From NCBI RefSeq assembly GCF_000282455.1, contig NZ_AKJG01000107.1:1-40126 (forward strand): a stretch of 40,126 bases of DNA, given 5' to 3'. Positions 15,297 to 24,689 of this stretch are shown piece after piece; the stretch's first letter is position 1; each line of letters begins with the position of its first letter. The notes under the pieces were generated by a model. The model saw nothing but the letters and a program-made list of their open reading frames with translations. It had not been told where the DNA came from and did not search any database. Position numbers and translations under genes: made by a program. The DNA comes from Pseudomonas sp. GM74 (GTDB lineage: Bacteria; Pseudomonadota; Gammaproteobacteria; Pseudomonadales; Pseudomonadaceae).

Positions 15297-16376
15297 ATGG
15301 AATATCGAAGAAGTATCTACGACCGTATTTCCGAACGACGGTTGGCGGCGCAAGAGGCTCAACGTCTGGCGGACGCGATATTTCCCTCGGGGGATTTCGC
15401 CTCCAGTTGCGTCAGTATTGCGCGGGCCTGGGTCTGGCTACCTTGCGGCGCTTATGACGCACCGCTGCCGGTGAGCGAACTGGCAGGGATGCGTACCGAC
15501 TTCTCTCACGACCCACGCCTGCTTGATGCGCGCGGACTGCGACGGCCCATTCGCCGTCTTGCCACTCCCGCCGCAGGGTGGCCAGCAGTCGAGGCGCTGG
15601 GACGTTCCGGTGAAATCCTGCAGGGCGCCCTGAAAAAATGGGCGTCGACAATGCGCGACTCAATCGACTGGTCGAACACCCAGGTTGTGTTGTTCGCTCC
15701 AGACGCTGTGGGAGCAATGGACTGGATTGATCGAGCCGTGAGCCTGTGGCCTCGGGAGCTGATTCCACTGCATGGTTTTGACCTGCAGACCCAAGCCCCC
15801 GCGCAGTGGTTGCCCGAGGTCCTTGGTCACAGTACCGGGCCGCAGGATCTGTTGTGCCTGAGTCTGGACACATGGGTCTGCAAGGAGCAGGCGTCGTCTT
15901 GCGCACCTGATGAGATAGCCGGCGAAGCAGTCAGCGCGGTGTTACTGCGTCGCCGGCCGAAGCTTGCGGGCCCGCAGACCGACAGTGCTATGAAACTGTT
16001 TGCGCCAATCCAGCTGGATCATCCGGCGCGCACTGCACAGGCGCGTACCGACACGCAAACCCTCGAACGGCTGATGGCAACGCTGTGCGAGGGCACGGCC
16101 ATCGATCCGGCGCGAGTCAGCGTGCTGATCGGGGAGGGCGCACTCGGTGACAACCGTCTCACTCAGCTCAGCGAATACGCCCGGTGTTTCTTGCCTGGCC
16201 TGGACCTCGAGCGCCAGGTTCGCCTCAACACAATTGGCGCCCGGTTCGGGCCTGTGACCGGGCAATGGGTGCAAATCGGCCTCTCCTGGCTGGTCGCAAG
16301 CGCTGAACCTGGCTGCGCCGTGTGGATATTGGATCGCACATTGTCCGACCAGACCCGGGGCTGGCTGATCGGCTAA
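15297..16376 (+). CDS. Unrecognised 359-residue protein upstream of vgrG
   Basis: I do not recognise this protein with confidence. It has 359 residues, no signal peptide and no membrane segment, so it is probably cytoplasmic. The C-terminal half has a Gly/Ala pattern (IAGEAVSAVLLRR; VLIGEGALGDNR; ARFGPVTGQWVQIGLSWLVA) that faintly recalls thiolase-like folds, but no Cys-His-His active site is evident. AAGGAACAGAG before the ATG supports the start. It ends 35 bp before vgrG and likely shares its transcript, so an adaptor or chaperone that loads the PLD effector onto VgrG is a reasonable guess, not shown. Confidence 0.75.
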   Translation: MEYRRSIYDRISERRLAAQEAQRLADAIFPSGDFASSCVSIARAWVWLPCGAYDAPLPVSELAGMRTDFSHDPRLLDARGLRRPIRRLATPAAGWPAVEALGRSGEILQGALKKWASTMRDSIDWSNTQVVLFAPDAVGAMDWIDRAVSLWPRELIPLHGFDLQTQAPAQWLPEVLGHSTGPQDLLCLSLDTWVCKEQASSCAPDEIAGEAVSAVLLRRRPKLAGPQTDSAMKLFAPIQLDHPARTAQARTDTQTLERLMATLCEGTAIDPARVSVLIGEGALGDNRLTQLSEYARCFLPGLDLERQVRLNTIGARFGPVTGQWVQIGLSWLVASAEPGCAVWILDRTLSDQTRGWLIG

Positions 16377-16411
16377 AGCCTCATGGACTTGAGATACAGG
16401 GAGTTTGAACG

Positions 16412-19288
16412 GTGAATTCAATCACAGACGCCGCATTGGCCACGTTTGTCCAGCCGTTGAGCCAGGCCGGACGCTTGTTGCAACTGACGACACCCCAAGG
16501 GCAGGAGCTGTTCGCGTTGCGCGCCCATGCCCGGGAGCGGGTGAGCCGGGTGCCACGCTACACGGTTGACGTGATCAACCAGTCCACGGTCTTCGACCCG
16601 GAACAGCTCATTGGTCAGGCGGTACAACTGAGCATCAAGCTGGACGACGGTAGCTTGAGCCCCAGGCATGGCTGGGTGGAAAGCGTGCGTTACCTGGGAA
16701 GTGACGGCGGTCTTGACGACTGGCAACTGGTCTTCGCTCCCTGGTTCAGCCTGCTGGAGTACCGTGTGGATTGCCGGATCTGGCAGGAGGTGAGCCTTCC
16801 CGACATCCTCGCCCAGGTCTTCCAGCACTATAACCAGGCGCGTGGCGCGTACCGTTTCGAGCTGTCACGGGAATATCCCCTGCTGTCCTACGTCACCCAG
16901 TTCAACGAGACCGATGCCCATTTCGTGCAGCGTTGGTGCGAACAGGAAGGTTTGTTCTGGTACGTGGAGCATACGCACGATAGTCACTGCATCGTTTTCA
17001 CTGACAGCGCCATGCTTTTACCGACCTTGAGCCCATCGGCCTTGCGTTTTCATACGCAACAGGCCGCTGACCGGCAAGACAGCATTACTCAATGGAGCCC
17101 GGGTGCCCGATTGCTCAATGGTGTGGTGCAATCGAGCAGCAGCGACTACCTCTGTCATGCCCGATCACATATCACGCGAACTCCGGCGCTGCCTGCATCT
17201 TCGGCGCCGCCCGATCTCGAACGTTATCAATACCGTGGGCAATATGCCTGGCAAAACCCGGACCGTGGCGACTGGCTGAGCCGTGTGCAGATCGAGCAGG
17301 ACGAGTCGGCTGCCAGACGCATCCATGGACAAGGTGGCGTGCGACAGATGCAACCCGGTCATGGTTTCGAGCTGACCCAACATCCATTGTATGAATTCAA
17401 GACGCCCAAGGAACGCCAGTTCCTGATCATTGCGGTCGAGTTCTTTGCCCAGAGCAACCTGCCGGTCGGCAGGCAACGAGTCAGCCCGCCCGGTAGCCTG
17501 AAAGCGCTTTTCGAGTCCGAGCAGCGTCAGTCGATGCTCGAGGTGGATAACGAAGGCTTTTACCTGAATCGCTTTGAAACCCAGCGGTTGGACATTGCTT
17601 ATCGCAGCCCATTCGCTCATGCCAAACCAGCCAACCCCGGCCCGCAAACCGCCGTCGTTGTGGCCCCGAGCGGTCGTGAGGTCTTTACCGACAAACTAAA
17701 CCGTATCTGCGTACGCTTTCATTGGGACCGACTGCTCAAGGATGGCGAACTGGGCTCATGCTGGCTGCGCATGATGCAGGCTAGCAGTGGCGAGGGCTGG
17801 GGCAGCGTGAACGTGCCACGCTCGGGGGAAGAGGTCGTGGTGACGTTCCTCGACAACGACATCGACCGCCCCCTGGTGATGGGGCAGGTCTATGGCGGAC
17901 ACAAGCCCGCCTGGCACTCAAGCGGGTTGATGAGTGGTTACAAGAGCCAGGAGATCAAGGGGCTCGGCTACAACCAATGGGTGATGGACGACTCCACCGG
18001 CCAGGTACGGACCCAGATCCATAGCAGCCATGGCCACAGCCAGTTGAACCTCGGTTATCTGATCGACCAGCAGGGCAATCAGCGTGGCGCCCTGCGGGGT
18101 ACCGGCTTTGAGTTGCGCACCGATGCCTACGGTGCCCTGCGCGCGCAGCAGGGTTTGTACCTCAGCACCTGGCCACGCACCAATGCGCAAGGTGGCCAGG
18201 TCGATGCCCAGGAAGCCCGGACGCAACTGACGAACGCACAAGCGCGGGTCAAGGCATTGTCCGAGGCCGCTCACCAGCACAACGCCCTGCCGATGCAGGG
18301 CAGTGTCGACAGCCTCGATCAGCTTGATGTCGACACTCGGCTGGACTATGGCAGCGAGGGCAAACCTCTCACCAGTACTCAACGACAACCACGCAATGGC
18401 GGCGACACCGATGCGGCGATCAGCACGGGTGGCCGTGGCCGTACGGCCGGCTTTCACAAGCCGCTGTTGATCGTGTCAGCGCCCGCCGACATCGTCACCG
18501 CGACGCCGCAAAATACCCACGTCCATAGCGGCAAGCAGTTGACCTTGTCGAGCGGAGAGGACATCAACCTTGCCGGCGGCTCGTCATTGCTGGCCAGTGT
18601 TGCTCAAGGCATCAGCCTGTTCGCCAAGGCCGCGGGCGCCAGGCTGTTTGCGGCCAAAGGCAAGGTAGAAATTCAGGCACAGAGCGATGCCATCGAGCTC
18701 ACCGCCCGGGACAGTGTGCGTATCACTTCGACCGCGCGCTCCGTCGAGATTGCCGCTCAGGATGAAATCCTGCTGACCAGCGGTGGCGCCTACATCCGCA
18801 TCAAGGACGGCAACATCGACATCCATGCGCCCGGCACCGTTGATGTAAGGGGCTTGAAAAAGTCCTTCAAGGGCCCGGCACAACTTAACCGCGATAACCC
18901 GGCCTGGCCGGCAGGCTCGGCCAGGCAGTCACTGATGTTGGCGGTCGGGCAAAGCAGTGCAGCAGGTTTTCAGTCGTGGGCGGGCATGCCCTACACACTC
19001 TTTGCCGATGGGGTTCGGGCTGCAAACGGTGTGATGGACGCCAGTGGCCGGATCGCTGTCGACCACCACGTCACCACCACTCGTTATCACATCGAACTGG
19101 CCAACGGCGTCAGCTACGAGGTGCCGGTGGGCGGCGACTACCTGGGAGAGCCGGGCAATGCCGAACGGGCCAACCAGGGTTTCCACCGCCATGAGCGCCG
19201 ACCTCAACCTGACGATACGCCGCGGGACAGCCGTAGCCGGTTCCGCATGGCCTACACCCAACTGAATACTCCAGAATCGGAGGCTTGA
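16412..19288 (+). CDS. vgrG: Type VI secretion spike protein VgrG with C-terminal extension
   Basis: VgrG trimers form the tip of the T6SS tube and carry effectors. The 958-residue product has the gp27-like N-terminal half (FALRAHARERVSRVPRYTVDVI; LLSYVTQFNETDAHFVQRWCEQEGLFWYVEH), the gp5 OB-fold segment (ICVRFHWDRL...SCWLRMMQASSGEGWG; GEEVVVTFLDNDIDRPLVMGQVY), and a DUF2345 and beta-helix repeat region (about 570-820). The last ~120 residues are an extension (FQSWAGMPYTLFADG...) resembling the transthyretin-like adaptor found on other phospholipase-linked VgrGs. GTG start after AGGGAG. The TGA is 2 bp before the effector ATG. In P. aeruginosa the comparable pair is VgrG5-PldB. Confidence 0.95.
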   Translation: MNSITDAALATFVQPLSQAGRLLQLTTPQGQELFALRAHARERVSRVPRYTVDVINQSTVFDPEQLIGQAVQLSIKLDDGSLSPRHGWVESVRYLGSDGGLDDWQLVFAPWFSLLEYRVDCRIWQEVSLPDILAQVFQHYNQARGAYRFELSREYPLLSYVTQFNETDAHFVQRWCEQEGLFWYVEHTHDSHCIVFTDSAMLLPTLSPSALRFHTQQAADRQDSITQWSPGARLLNGVVQSSSSDYLCHARSHITRTPALPASSAPPDLERYQYRGQYAWQNPDRGDWLSRVQIEQDESAARRIHGQGGVRQMQPGHGFELTQHPLYEFKTPKERQFLIIAVEFFAQSNLPVGRQRVSPPGSLKALFESEQRQSMLEVDNEGFYLNRFETQRLDIAYRSPFAHAKPANPGPQTAVVVAPSGREVFTDKLNRICVRFHWDRLLKDGELGSCWLRMMQASSGEGWGSVNVPRSGEEVVVTFLDNDIDRPLVMGQVYGGHKPAWHSSGLMSGYKSQEIKGLGYNQWVMDDSTGQVRTQIHSSHGHSQLNLGYLIDQQGNQRGALRGTGFELRTDAYGALRAQQGLYLSTWPRTNAQGGQVDAQEARTQLTNAQARVKALSEAAHQHNALPMQGSVDSLDQLDVDTRLDYGSEGKPLTSTQRQPRNGGDTDAAISTGGRGRTAGFHKPLLIVSAPADIVTATPQNTHVHSGKQLTLSSGEDINLAGGSSLLASVAQGISLFAKAAGARLFAAKGKVEIQAQSDAIELTARDSVRITSTARSVEIAAQDEILLTSGGAYIRIKDGNIDIHAPGTVDVRGLKKSFKGPAQLNRDNPAWPAGSARQSLMLAVGQSSAAGFQSWAGMPYTLFADGVRAANGVMDASGRIAVDHHVTTTRYHIELANGVSYEVPVGGDYLGEPGNAERANQGFHRHERRPQPDDTPRDSRSRFRMAYTQLNTPESEA

Positions 19289-19290
19289 AG

Positions 19291-21252
19291 ATGACCCTGC
19301 CCACGATCACAGTCCCGATCGCCACGAGCAAGACCACCTCCTGCCAGCTCAACCTGCCATGGTTCGTGCAGTGCACCGAATACGACCCGGTGCCCGCCAC
19401 CTTCGAGCCGCTGGTGAACGGCGAGCGCGCCTTTGGCGCGGTTTATGATGCCATCATGACCGCCAAAAACAGCGTGGAAATCATCTGTTGGGGTTTTCAG
19501 CCGTCGATGTACTTCAAGCGGGGCGATACCAGTTCGCAGTGCATTGGCGATCTGTTGATCAAGAAAGCCCATGAAGGGGTTCAGGTCCGAATCCTGTGCT
19601 GGTACGACACGCTGCGCGTCGCCCAGACTTCGGAGAACCCGACGCCCGGCGACAACGTCTCCAATTGGTCTGGCAGATTCAAGCAGAACCGCAACGATGC
19701 ACAAATCGAATATGACAAGTTGTGGTATCGCCAGGTCCGGCTGGCCTACACGGGCGCCGAAACCGGCCCCATCGAGCTGGGCCAGCGTTTCTTTCGCCTG
19801 ATGCGATGGGGTAACGATCCCTCTCTGGGCATCAAGAACATCGAATTCGTCACGCGTGACTTCGGCTTGATGGATCGTGCAGAAATTGCCTGGCGGCTGA
19901 ACTGGAAGGCACTCGACAAGGATCGTGACACGATCAACAAAATCATGAGTTCGGTGGCGATGGTTGCCGAACCGAGCCACCACCAGAAAGTGGTGCTGGT
20001 GGACTACGAGCAACCAGAGGTCGCCGTCGGGTTCGTGATGGGGCACAACACGCTGGATGCCTATTGGGACGATGATCATCACAGACATGCTCGACACCAG
20101 GCGCAGTTCGGGCGCAACGGCGAAACACCCCGGCAGGACATTTCCAGCCGGGTGACCGGGCCGGTGCTTGAGTTTTTGAACGACAACTTCTGCACCGCCT
20201 GGAAAAAAGAAACCCGCATCGACCTGCTGGGCCCTCGCCAGCACATCGCCGGACAACTGCGCGTGCGCCCAGGCTTCGGCCCCCCCGTCATGGCGCAGAT
20301 ACTCAGGACCCAAAGCCAGGAAGGAATCCGCGACATCGAGAAGGTCTACCTGAAGGCCGTCAACAACACGACCCGATTCATCTACATCGAGAACCAGTAC
20401 TTTCGCTGGCCACCGCTGGCGGACAAGATCAAGAGCGTCGTACAAAACCTGCTCAATGGGGGCCGCGATCTTGAAAAAGACGGGCCGGTGTATCTGTTCG
20501 TCGTGACCAACTCCTCCAGCGAGGCCATGGGCGATGGCTCCGTCAATACGTTCCGCATGTTGAAACAGTTGGGCCGTCCGGAGCTGATGCCGGGTATCGC
20601 CAAGGCCGAGCGGCGTGACGGTTTGCTGGCCGAACTTGCGCAAGCCAGGCTGGCGGAGCGCCTGGCTTCCATCAACGCACGCATTTTCAAGGATCAACGC
20701 GATACCGCTCATGACCAGGCGGCGGCCCGGTACTACGAAACCTTGAAAGAAAAGCAGGAGCGCGCACGCGCCAGAGTGGCGCAGCTTGAAAATGAATTTC
20801 CCCAGAAGAACCAGTCCGTCATTTCACCCACGGAAATCCCCGGCCTGAAAGTGCACATTTGTACCCTGGTGGCACCTGATTCCCCACCGGAAAACTGGAT
20901 GGATGTGTATGTGCACAGCAAGTTGATGATTGTCGATGACGTGTTCACCACGCTGGGTTCCGCGAACATCAATACGCGCAGTATGCAGGTGGATAGTGAG
21001 TTGAATATTTGTATTGAAGATCCTGCGGTGACTCGGCCGTTGAGGGAGCATTTGTTTGGGGTGCATACGGGGGAAGAAACCATTGGGGCTGACATGGCTG
21101 AGATATACAAAAAATGGAATGAGATTCTTAAAAAAAATAACACACGAAGAATGCGCGGCCTACAAAGAGAAACTGTGATGACTTCAAAGTCGCCGGTTGC
21201 ATCATTGGTCGAGTTTCTACAAGAGAGTCCTGTCATGAAGAATTGGGACTAG
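19291..21252 (+). CDS. tle5: T6SS phospholipase D effector, Tle5/PldB type
   Basis: This 653-residue protein has the two HKD motifs of the phospholipase D superfamily: H231-x-K233-x4-D238 (HQKVVLVD) and H542-x-K544-x4-D549 (HSKLMIVD, followed by LGSANINTRS). It has no signal peptide, as expected for a VgrG-delivered effector. Family members hydrolyse membrane phospholipids in rival bacteria; P. aeruginosa PldB also acts in host cells. CGGAGG at 19278-19283 selects the ATG with 7-base spacing. The order vgrG-PLD-three Sel1 lipoproteins matches the P. aeruginosa PldB locus, so Tle5b is the best label. Base composition becomes AT-rich in the last ~150 bp, as in the immunity genes. Confidence 0.93.
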   Translation: MTLPTITVPIATSKTTSCQLNLPWFVQCTEYDPVPATFEPLVNGERAFGAVYDAIMTAKNSVEIICWGFQPSMYFKRGDTSSQCIGDLLIKKAHEGVQVRILCWYDTLRVAQTSENPTPGDNVSNWSGRFKQNRNDAQIEYDKLWYRQVRLAYTGAETGPIELGQRFFRLMRWGNDPSLGIKNIEFVTRDFGLMDRAEIAWRLNWKALDKDRDTINKIMSSVAMVAEPSHHQKVVLVDYEQPEVAVGFVMGHNTLDAYWDDDHHRHARHQAQFGRNGETPRQDISSRVTGPVLEFLNDNFCTAWKKETRIDLLGPRQHIAGQLRVRPGFGPPVMAQILRTQSQEGIRDIEKVYLKAVNNTTRFIYIENQYFRWPPLADKIKSVVQNLLNGGRDLEKDGPVYLFVVTNSSSEAMGDGSVNTFRMLKQLGRPELMPGIAKAERRDGLLAELAQARLAERLASINARIFKDQRDTAHDQAAARYYETLKEKQERARARVAQLENEFPQKNQSVISPTEIPGLKVHICTLVAPDSPPENWMDVYVHSKLMIVDDVFTTLGSANINTRSMQVDSELNICIEDPAVTRPLREHLFGVHTGEETIGADMAEIYKKWNEILKKNNTRRMRGLQRETVMTSKSPVASLVEFLQESPVMKNWD

Positions 21253-21255
21253 GTA

Positions 21256-22287
21256 ATGAAAAAAATAGTTCTTGTTTCATTGTTGTGTTTTTCCATGTTG
21301 GCTTGCTCGAAAAAGGAAGAAAGGATGCCCGAGTCCTCACAGACAGACTTTGCCTACAGCAGATTGGAATTTAAGTGCGTATATGAGCGTGATTCGTTAC
21401 CGGTGTTGAATCAGGATGTGGACATCCTCTATCGGTATGGGCTTTATCTGGAAAAACGTAAAGGACAGAAGGATTACGACGAGATCGCCCACTTTTATCG
21501 TATCGCGGCTGCACACGATCATTACAAGGCTGCAACCAATTTGCAGTTTCTACTGTCAACCGGACAAGCCCGCTCTCCTGACGCCAGTAAAGAGGTCATT
21601 GATCTGGCGGAATATTATGTTGCTCAAGGCATTCCAGGGGCTTATTACAACATGGCGCATTACCTGGAGTTGGGTTATGGCGTCAATCAGGATGTCGCCG
21701 CCTCCAGAGCCTACTTTCGGCGGGCGGCCGACCTGGGAAATCCGGACGCTCAGTATTACATAGGCAGGCTACTGTCCTACGTGCCCAATACGGCCGAAAT
21801 CATATTGGCAATGTACAAGTGTGCGATGGAGCAAGGTAATCGATTGGCAGCAAGATACTACTCAAGTTACTTGCAAGACTCAGGGCTTTATCCAGAGGCT
21901 CTGTACGGCTACCAGACAGCTACCCGAAATGGCGACGATCTGAGTGCGTATAGTCTCGCTAATGCATTCAAAGGACCACCTGCTTCTAATGAGCTAAACT
22001 ATTTGGCTTTACAGCAAGATGACGAGCGTGTCGATCGATACAATAGAATCAGCGATTTCCTGACACGACACGAACACCTTGGGGCAAAAATGCCTGATCT
22101 GGATGACATCGTCCCACTCCCACCTGCGACCCTCCCCGAGTGGGACGGTACCTTCCAATGGAAGCGAGAGCGTGACTCGGCTGTACCCATCATTCCATCA
22201 GCAGAGCTGATCGAGAAACTCAGCGCCGAAAAGGGACTTGATCCTGCCACCGGCTTGCCGCTGCCAAAACCCACCGGGAATACCTGA
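21256..22287 (+). CDS. Sel1-repeat lipoprotein, probable Tle5 immunity protein (copy 1)
   Basis: The 343-residue product has a lipoprotein signal ending SMLAC (lipid cysteine C17), so it should be exported and membrane-anchored, where a phospholipase would act. The core holds Sel1/TPR-like repeats (GAYYNMAHYLELGYGVNQDV; AASRAYFRRAADLGNPDAQY). Position directly after the effector (3 bp) and likeness to the Sel1-type Tli5 proteins of PldB support an immunity role by inference. It is a close paralogue of the next two genes, with the most divergent signal peptide of the three. Confidence 0.85.
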   Translation: MKKIVLVSLLCFSMLACSKKEERMPESSQTDFAYSRLEFKCVYERDSLPVLNQDVDILYRYGLYLEKRKGQKDYDEIAHFYRIAAAHDHYKAATNLQFLLSTGQARSPDASKEVIDLAEYYVAQGIPGAYYNMAHYLELGYGVNQDVAASRAYFRRAADLGNPDAQYYIGRLLSYVPNTAEIILAMYKCAMEQGNRLAARYYSSYLQDSGLYPEALYGYQTATRNGDDLSAYSLANAFKGPPASNELNYLALQQDDERVDRYNRISDFLTRHEHLGAKMPDLDDIVPLPPATLPEWDGTFQWKRERDSAVPIIPSAELIEKLSAEKGLDPATGLPLPKPTGNT

Positions 22288-22359
22288 CCATTGCCGTCGG
22301 ACTGCAGTTCGGAGAAAGTGAAGTGATGATGGGTAAGTCATTAGTCATCGAGTGAAGTT

Positions 22360-23424
22360 ATGCCGGGAAAATTAATAAGCAATTGGGTGGGGGCGAGTAA
22401 ACTGCTACTCGTATTGTTCAGTTTCTTGATGATCATGGCCTGCTCAAAAAAAGAAGAGCAGATGCCTGATGTCGCGTCGGTGGACTTTGCCTACAGTAGA
22501 CTTGAGTTTAAGTGCGCATATGAGCGCGATTCGCTGCCTGTGTTGAAGCCGGACGCGGACATCCTGTATCGGTATGGCCTTTACCTGGAAAAGCGTAAAG
22601 GGCAGAAGGATTACAACGAGATCGCCCGCTATTATCGTATCGCGGCTGCACACGATAATTACAAGGCCGCGACTAATCTGCAATTCCTGCTGTCAACCGG
22701 ACAAGCCCGCTCTCCTGACGCCAGTAAAGAGGTCATTGATCTGGCGGAATATTATGTTGCTCAAGGCATCCCGGGGGCTTATTACGACATGGCGCATTAC
22801 CTGGAGTTGGGTTATGGCGTCAAACAGGATGTTGCGGCCTCCAGAGCCTATTTTCGGCGAGCGGCCGACTTGGGAAATCCGGACGCTCAGTATTACATAG
22901 GCAGGCTTCTGTCCTATGTACCCAATACGGCCGAAACGATGCTGGCGATGTACAAGTGTGCGATGGAGCAAGGTAATGGCGTAGCGGGAAGAAGATACTC
23001 AATTTACTTGAAAAACTCAGAGCTTTACCAAGAGGCTTTGCAAGGCTTCCAATTAGCAATTCGTAATGGCGATGACAGCAGTGCCAGTCGACTGGCGAGT
23101 GCCTTCGAAGGGCCTCCAGCGTCCGATCGGCTGTACTACCTGGCTGTTCAGCAAGATGACGAACGCGTCGATCGATACAATAGAATCAGCGATTTCCTGA
23201 CGCGACATGAACATCTTGGGGCAAAAGTGCCCGACCTGGATGACATCGTCCCGCTCCCACCTGCGACCCTCCCCGAGTGGGACGGTACCTTCCAATGGAA
23301 ACGAGAGCGTGACTCGGCTGTATCTATCATTCCATCAGCAGAACTGATCGAGAAACTCAGCGCCGAAAAAGGACTTGATCCGGCCACCGGTTTGCCGCTG
23401 CCGAAGTCCGCCGGGAATACCTGA
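22360..23424 (+). CDS. Sel1-repeat lipoprotein, probable Tle5 immunity protein (copy 2)
   Basis: The 354-residue paralogue of the preceding gene has a longer signal (SKLLLVLFSFLMIMAC, lipid cysteine C28). It keeps the same Sel1 repeats and the near-identical C-terminal block DDIVPLPPATLPEWDGTFQW. The central stretch (about residues 205-255) varies most between copies. The ATG follows GAGTGAAGTT, a modest ribosome site; the same upstream sequence recurs before copy 3, so the duplicated unit includes the spacer. Confidence 0.85.
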   Translation: MPGKLISNWVGASKLLLVLFSFLMIMACSKKEEQMPDVASVDFAYSRLEFKCAYERDSLPVLKPDADILYRYGLYLEKRKGQKDYNEIARYYRIAAAHDNYKAATNLQFLLSTGQARSPDASKEVIDLAEYYVAQGIPGAYYDMAHYLELGYGVKQDVAASRAYFRRAADLGNPDAQYYIGRLLSYVPNTAETMLAMYKCAMEQGNGVAGRRYSIYLKNSELYQEALQGFQLAIRNGDDSSASRLASAFEGPPASDRLYYLAVQQDDERVDRYNRISDFLTRHEHLGAKVPDLDDIVPLPPATLPEWDGTFQWKRERDSAVSIIPSAELIEKLSAEKGLDPATGLPLPKSAGNT

Positions 23425-23497
23425 CCATTGCATTCTGTTTGGCAGTTCGGAGGACGTGAATGGATGATGGGTGAGTCATTAATTATTGAGTGAAGTT

Positions 23498-24559
23498 ATG
23501 CAGGAAAATTCAATAAGTAATCGGGTGGGGGCGAGTAAGCTACTGGCATTGTTCAGTTTCTTGATGATCATGGCCTGCTCAAAAAAAGAAGAGCAGATGC
23601 CTGATGCCGCGTCGGTGGACTTTGCCTACAGTAGACTTGAGTTTAAGTGCGCATATGAGCGCGATTCATTACCGGCGTTGAATCAGGATGCGGACATCCT
23701 CTATCGGTATGGCCTTTACCTGGAAAAGCGTAAAGGGCAGAAGGATTACGACGAGATCGCCCGTTATTATCGTATCGCGGCCGCGCACGATCATTACAAG
23801 GCCGCGACCAATCTGCAATTTCTACTGTCAACCGGACAAGCCCGCTCTCCTGATGCCAGTAAAGAGACCATCGATCTGGCCGAATATTATGTCAATAAAG
23901 GGATTCCTGGGGCTTATTACGACATGGCGCATTTTCTGGAATTGGGTTATGGCGTCAAACAGGATGTTGCTGCGTCAAGGGCCTATTTTCGGCGAGCGGC
24001 TGATTTGGGGAACCCGGACGCGCAATACTACATAGGGAGACTTTTATCTTACGTACCCAATACGGCCGATATCAGGCTGGCGATGTACAAGTGCGCGATG
24101 GAGCAGGACAATGCCGTAGCGGGAAGAAAATACGCAATTTACTCGAAAGGCTCAGGGCTTTACCAAGAGGCTCTGCACGGTCATCAAACAGCTATCCGAA
24201 ATGGTAACGTCACTAGCGCGTATAGTCTTGCGAATGCATTTAAAGGACCACCGGCGTCTGATGAACTTTACTATATGGCATTGCAGCAAGATGACGAGCG
24301 TGTCAATCGATACAATAAAATTGGTTTTTTCCTGAGTCGACATGAACACCTCGGGGCAAAGATCCCCGATCTGGATGACATCGTTCCACTCCCACCTGCG
24401 GACCTCCCCGAGTGGGACGGTACCTTCCAATGGAAACGCGAGCGTGACTCGGCTGTATCCATCATTCCATCAGCAGAGCTGATCGAAAAACTCAGTGCCG
24501 AAAAGGGACTTGATCCGGCCACCGGTTTGCCGCTGCCGAAATCCGCCGGGAGCCTCTAA
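23498..24559 (+). CDS. Sel1-repeat lipoprotein, probable Tle5 immunity protein (copy 3)
   Basis: The third tandem paralogue (353 residues from this ATG; a TTG at 23486 would add four) has the same signal as copy 2 (lipobox IMAC, lipid cysteine C27), the Sel1 repeats, and the shared C-terminus. Differences cluster in the middle (about residues 200-260), as between copies 1 and 2. Three immunity-like genes after one effector matches the P. aeruginosa PldB locus. No clear terminator follows; the gene ends 26 bp before the right-hand repeat of the island. Confidence 0.85.
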   Translation: MQENSISNRVGASKLLALFSFLMIMACSKKEEQMPDAASVDFAYSRLEFKCAYERDSLPALNQDADILYRYGLYLEKRKGQKDYDEIARYYRIAAAHDHYKAATNLQFLLSTGQARSPDASKETIDLAEYYVNKGIPGAYYDMAHFLELGYGVKQDVAASRAYFRRAADLGNPDAQYYIGRLLSYVPNTADIRLAMYKCAMEQDNAVAGRKYAIYSKGSGLYQEALHGHQTAIRNGNVTSAYSLANAFKGPPASDELYYMALQQDDERVNRYNKIGFFLSRHEHLGAKIPDLDDIVPLPPADLPEWDGTFQWKRERDSAVSIIPSAELIEKLSAEKGLDPATGLPLPKSAGSL

Positions 24560-24585
24560 TTAATACTGTCACGGCACTAACTGCT

Positions 24586-24686
24586 CGCGATGGTGGGCAT
24601 GGACGTAAGCATCGACGAACTGACCCAGTCCTGCGGCTTGACCCGGGCTGAGGCGGAGTTGATGAGCAAGCTTCACAAGAACTGGT
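24586..24686 (+). pseudogene. 3' remnant of the DUF2802 gene (right-hand copy)
   Basis: The translated fragment (LTQSCGLTRAEAELMSKLHKN) nearly equals the C-terminus of the intact protein at 14238-14630. The stop TAG of the intact gene reads TGG here, so the frame runs on into REP sequence. There is no 5' part. It marks the right edge of the island. Confidence 0.85.
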
Positions 24687-24689
24687 TAC

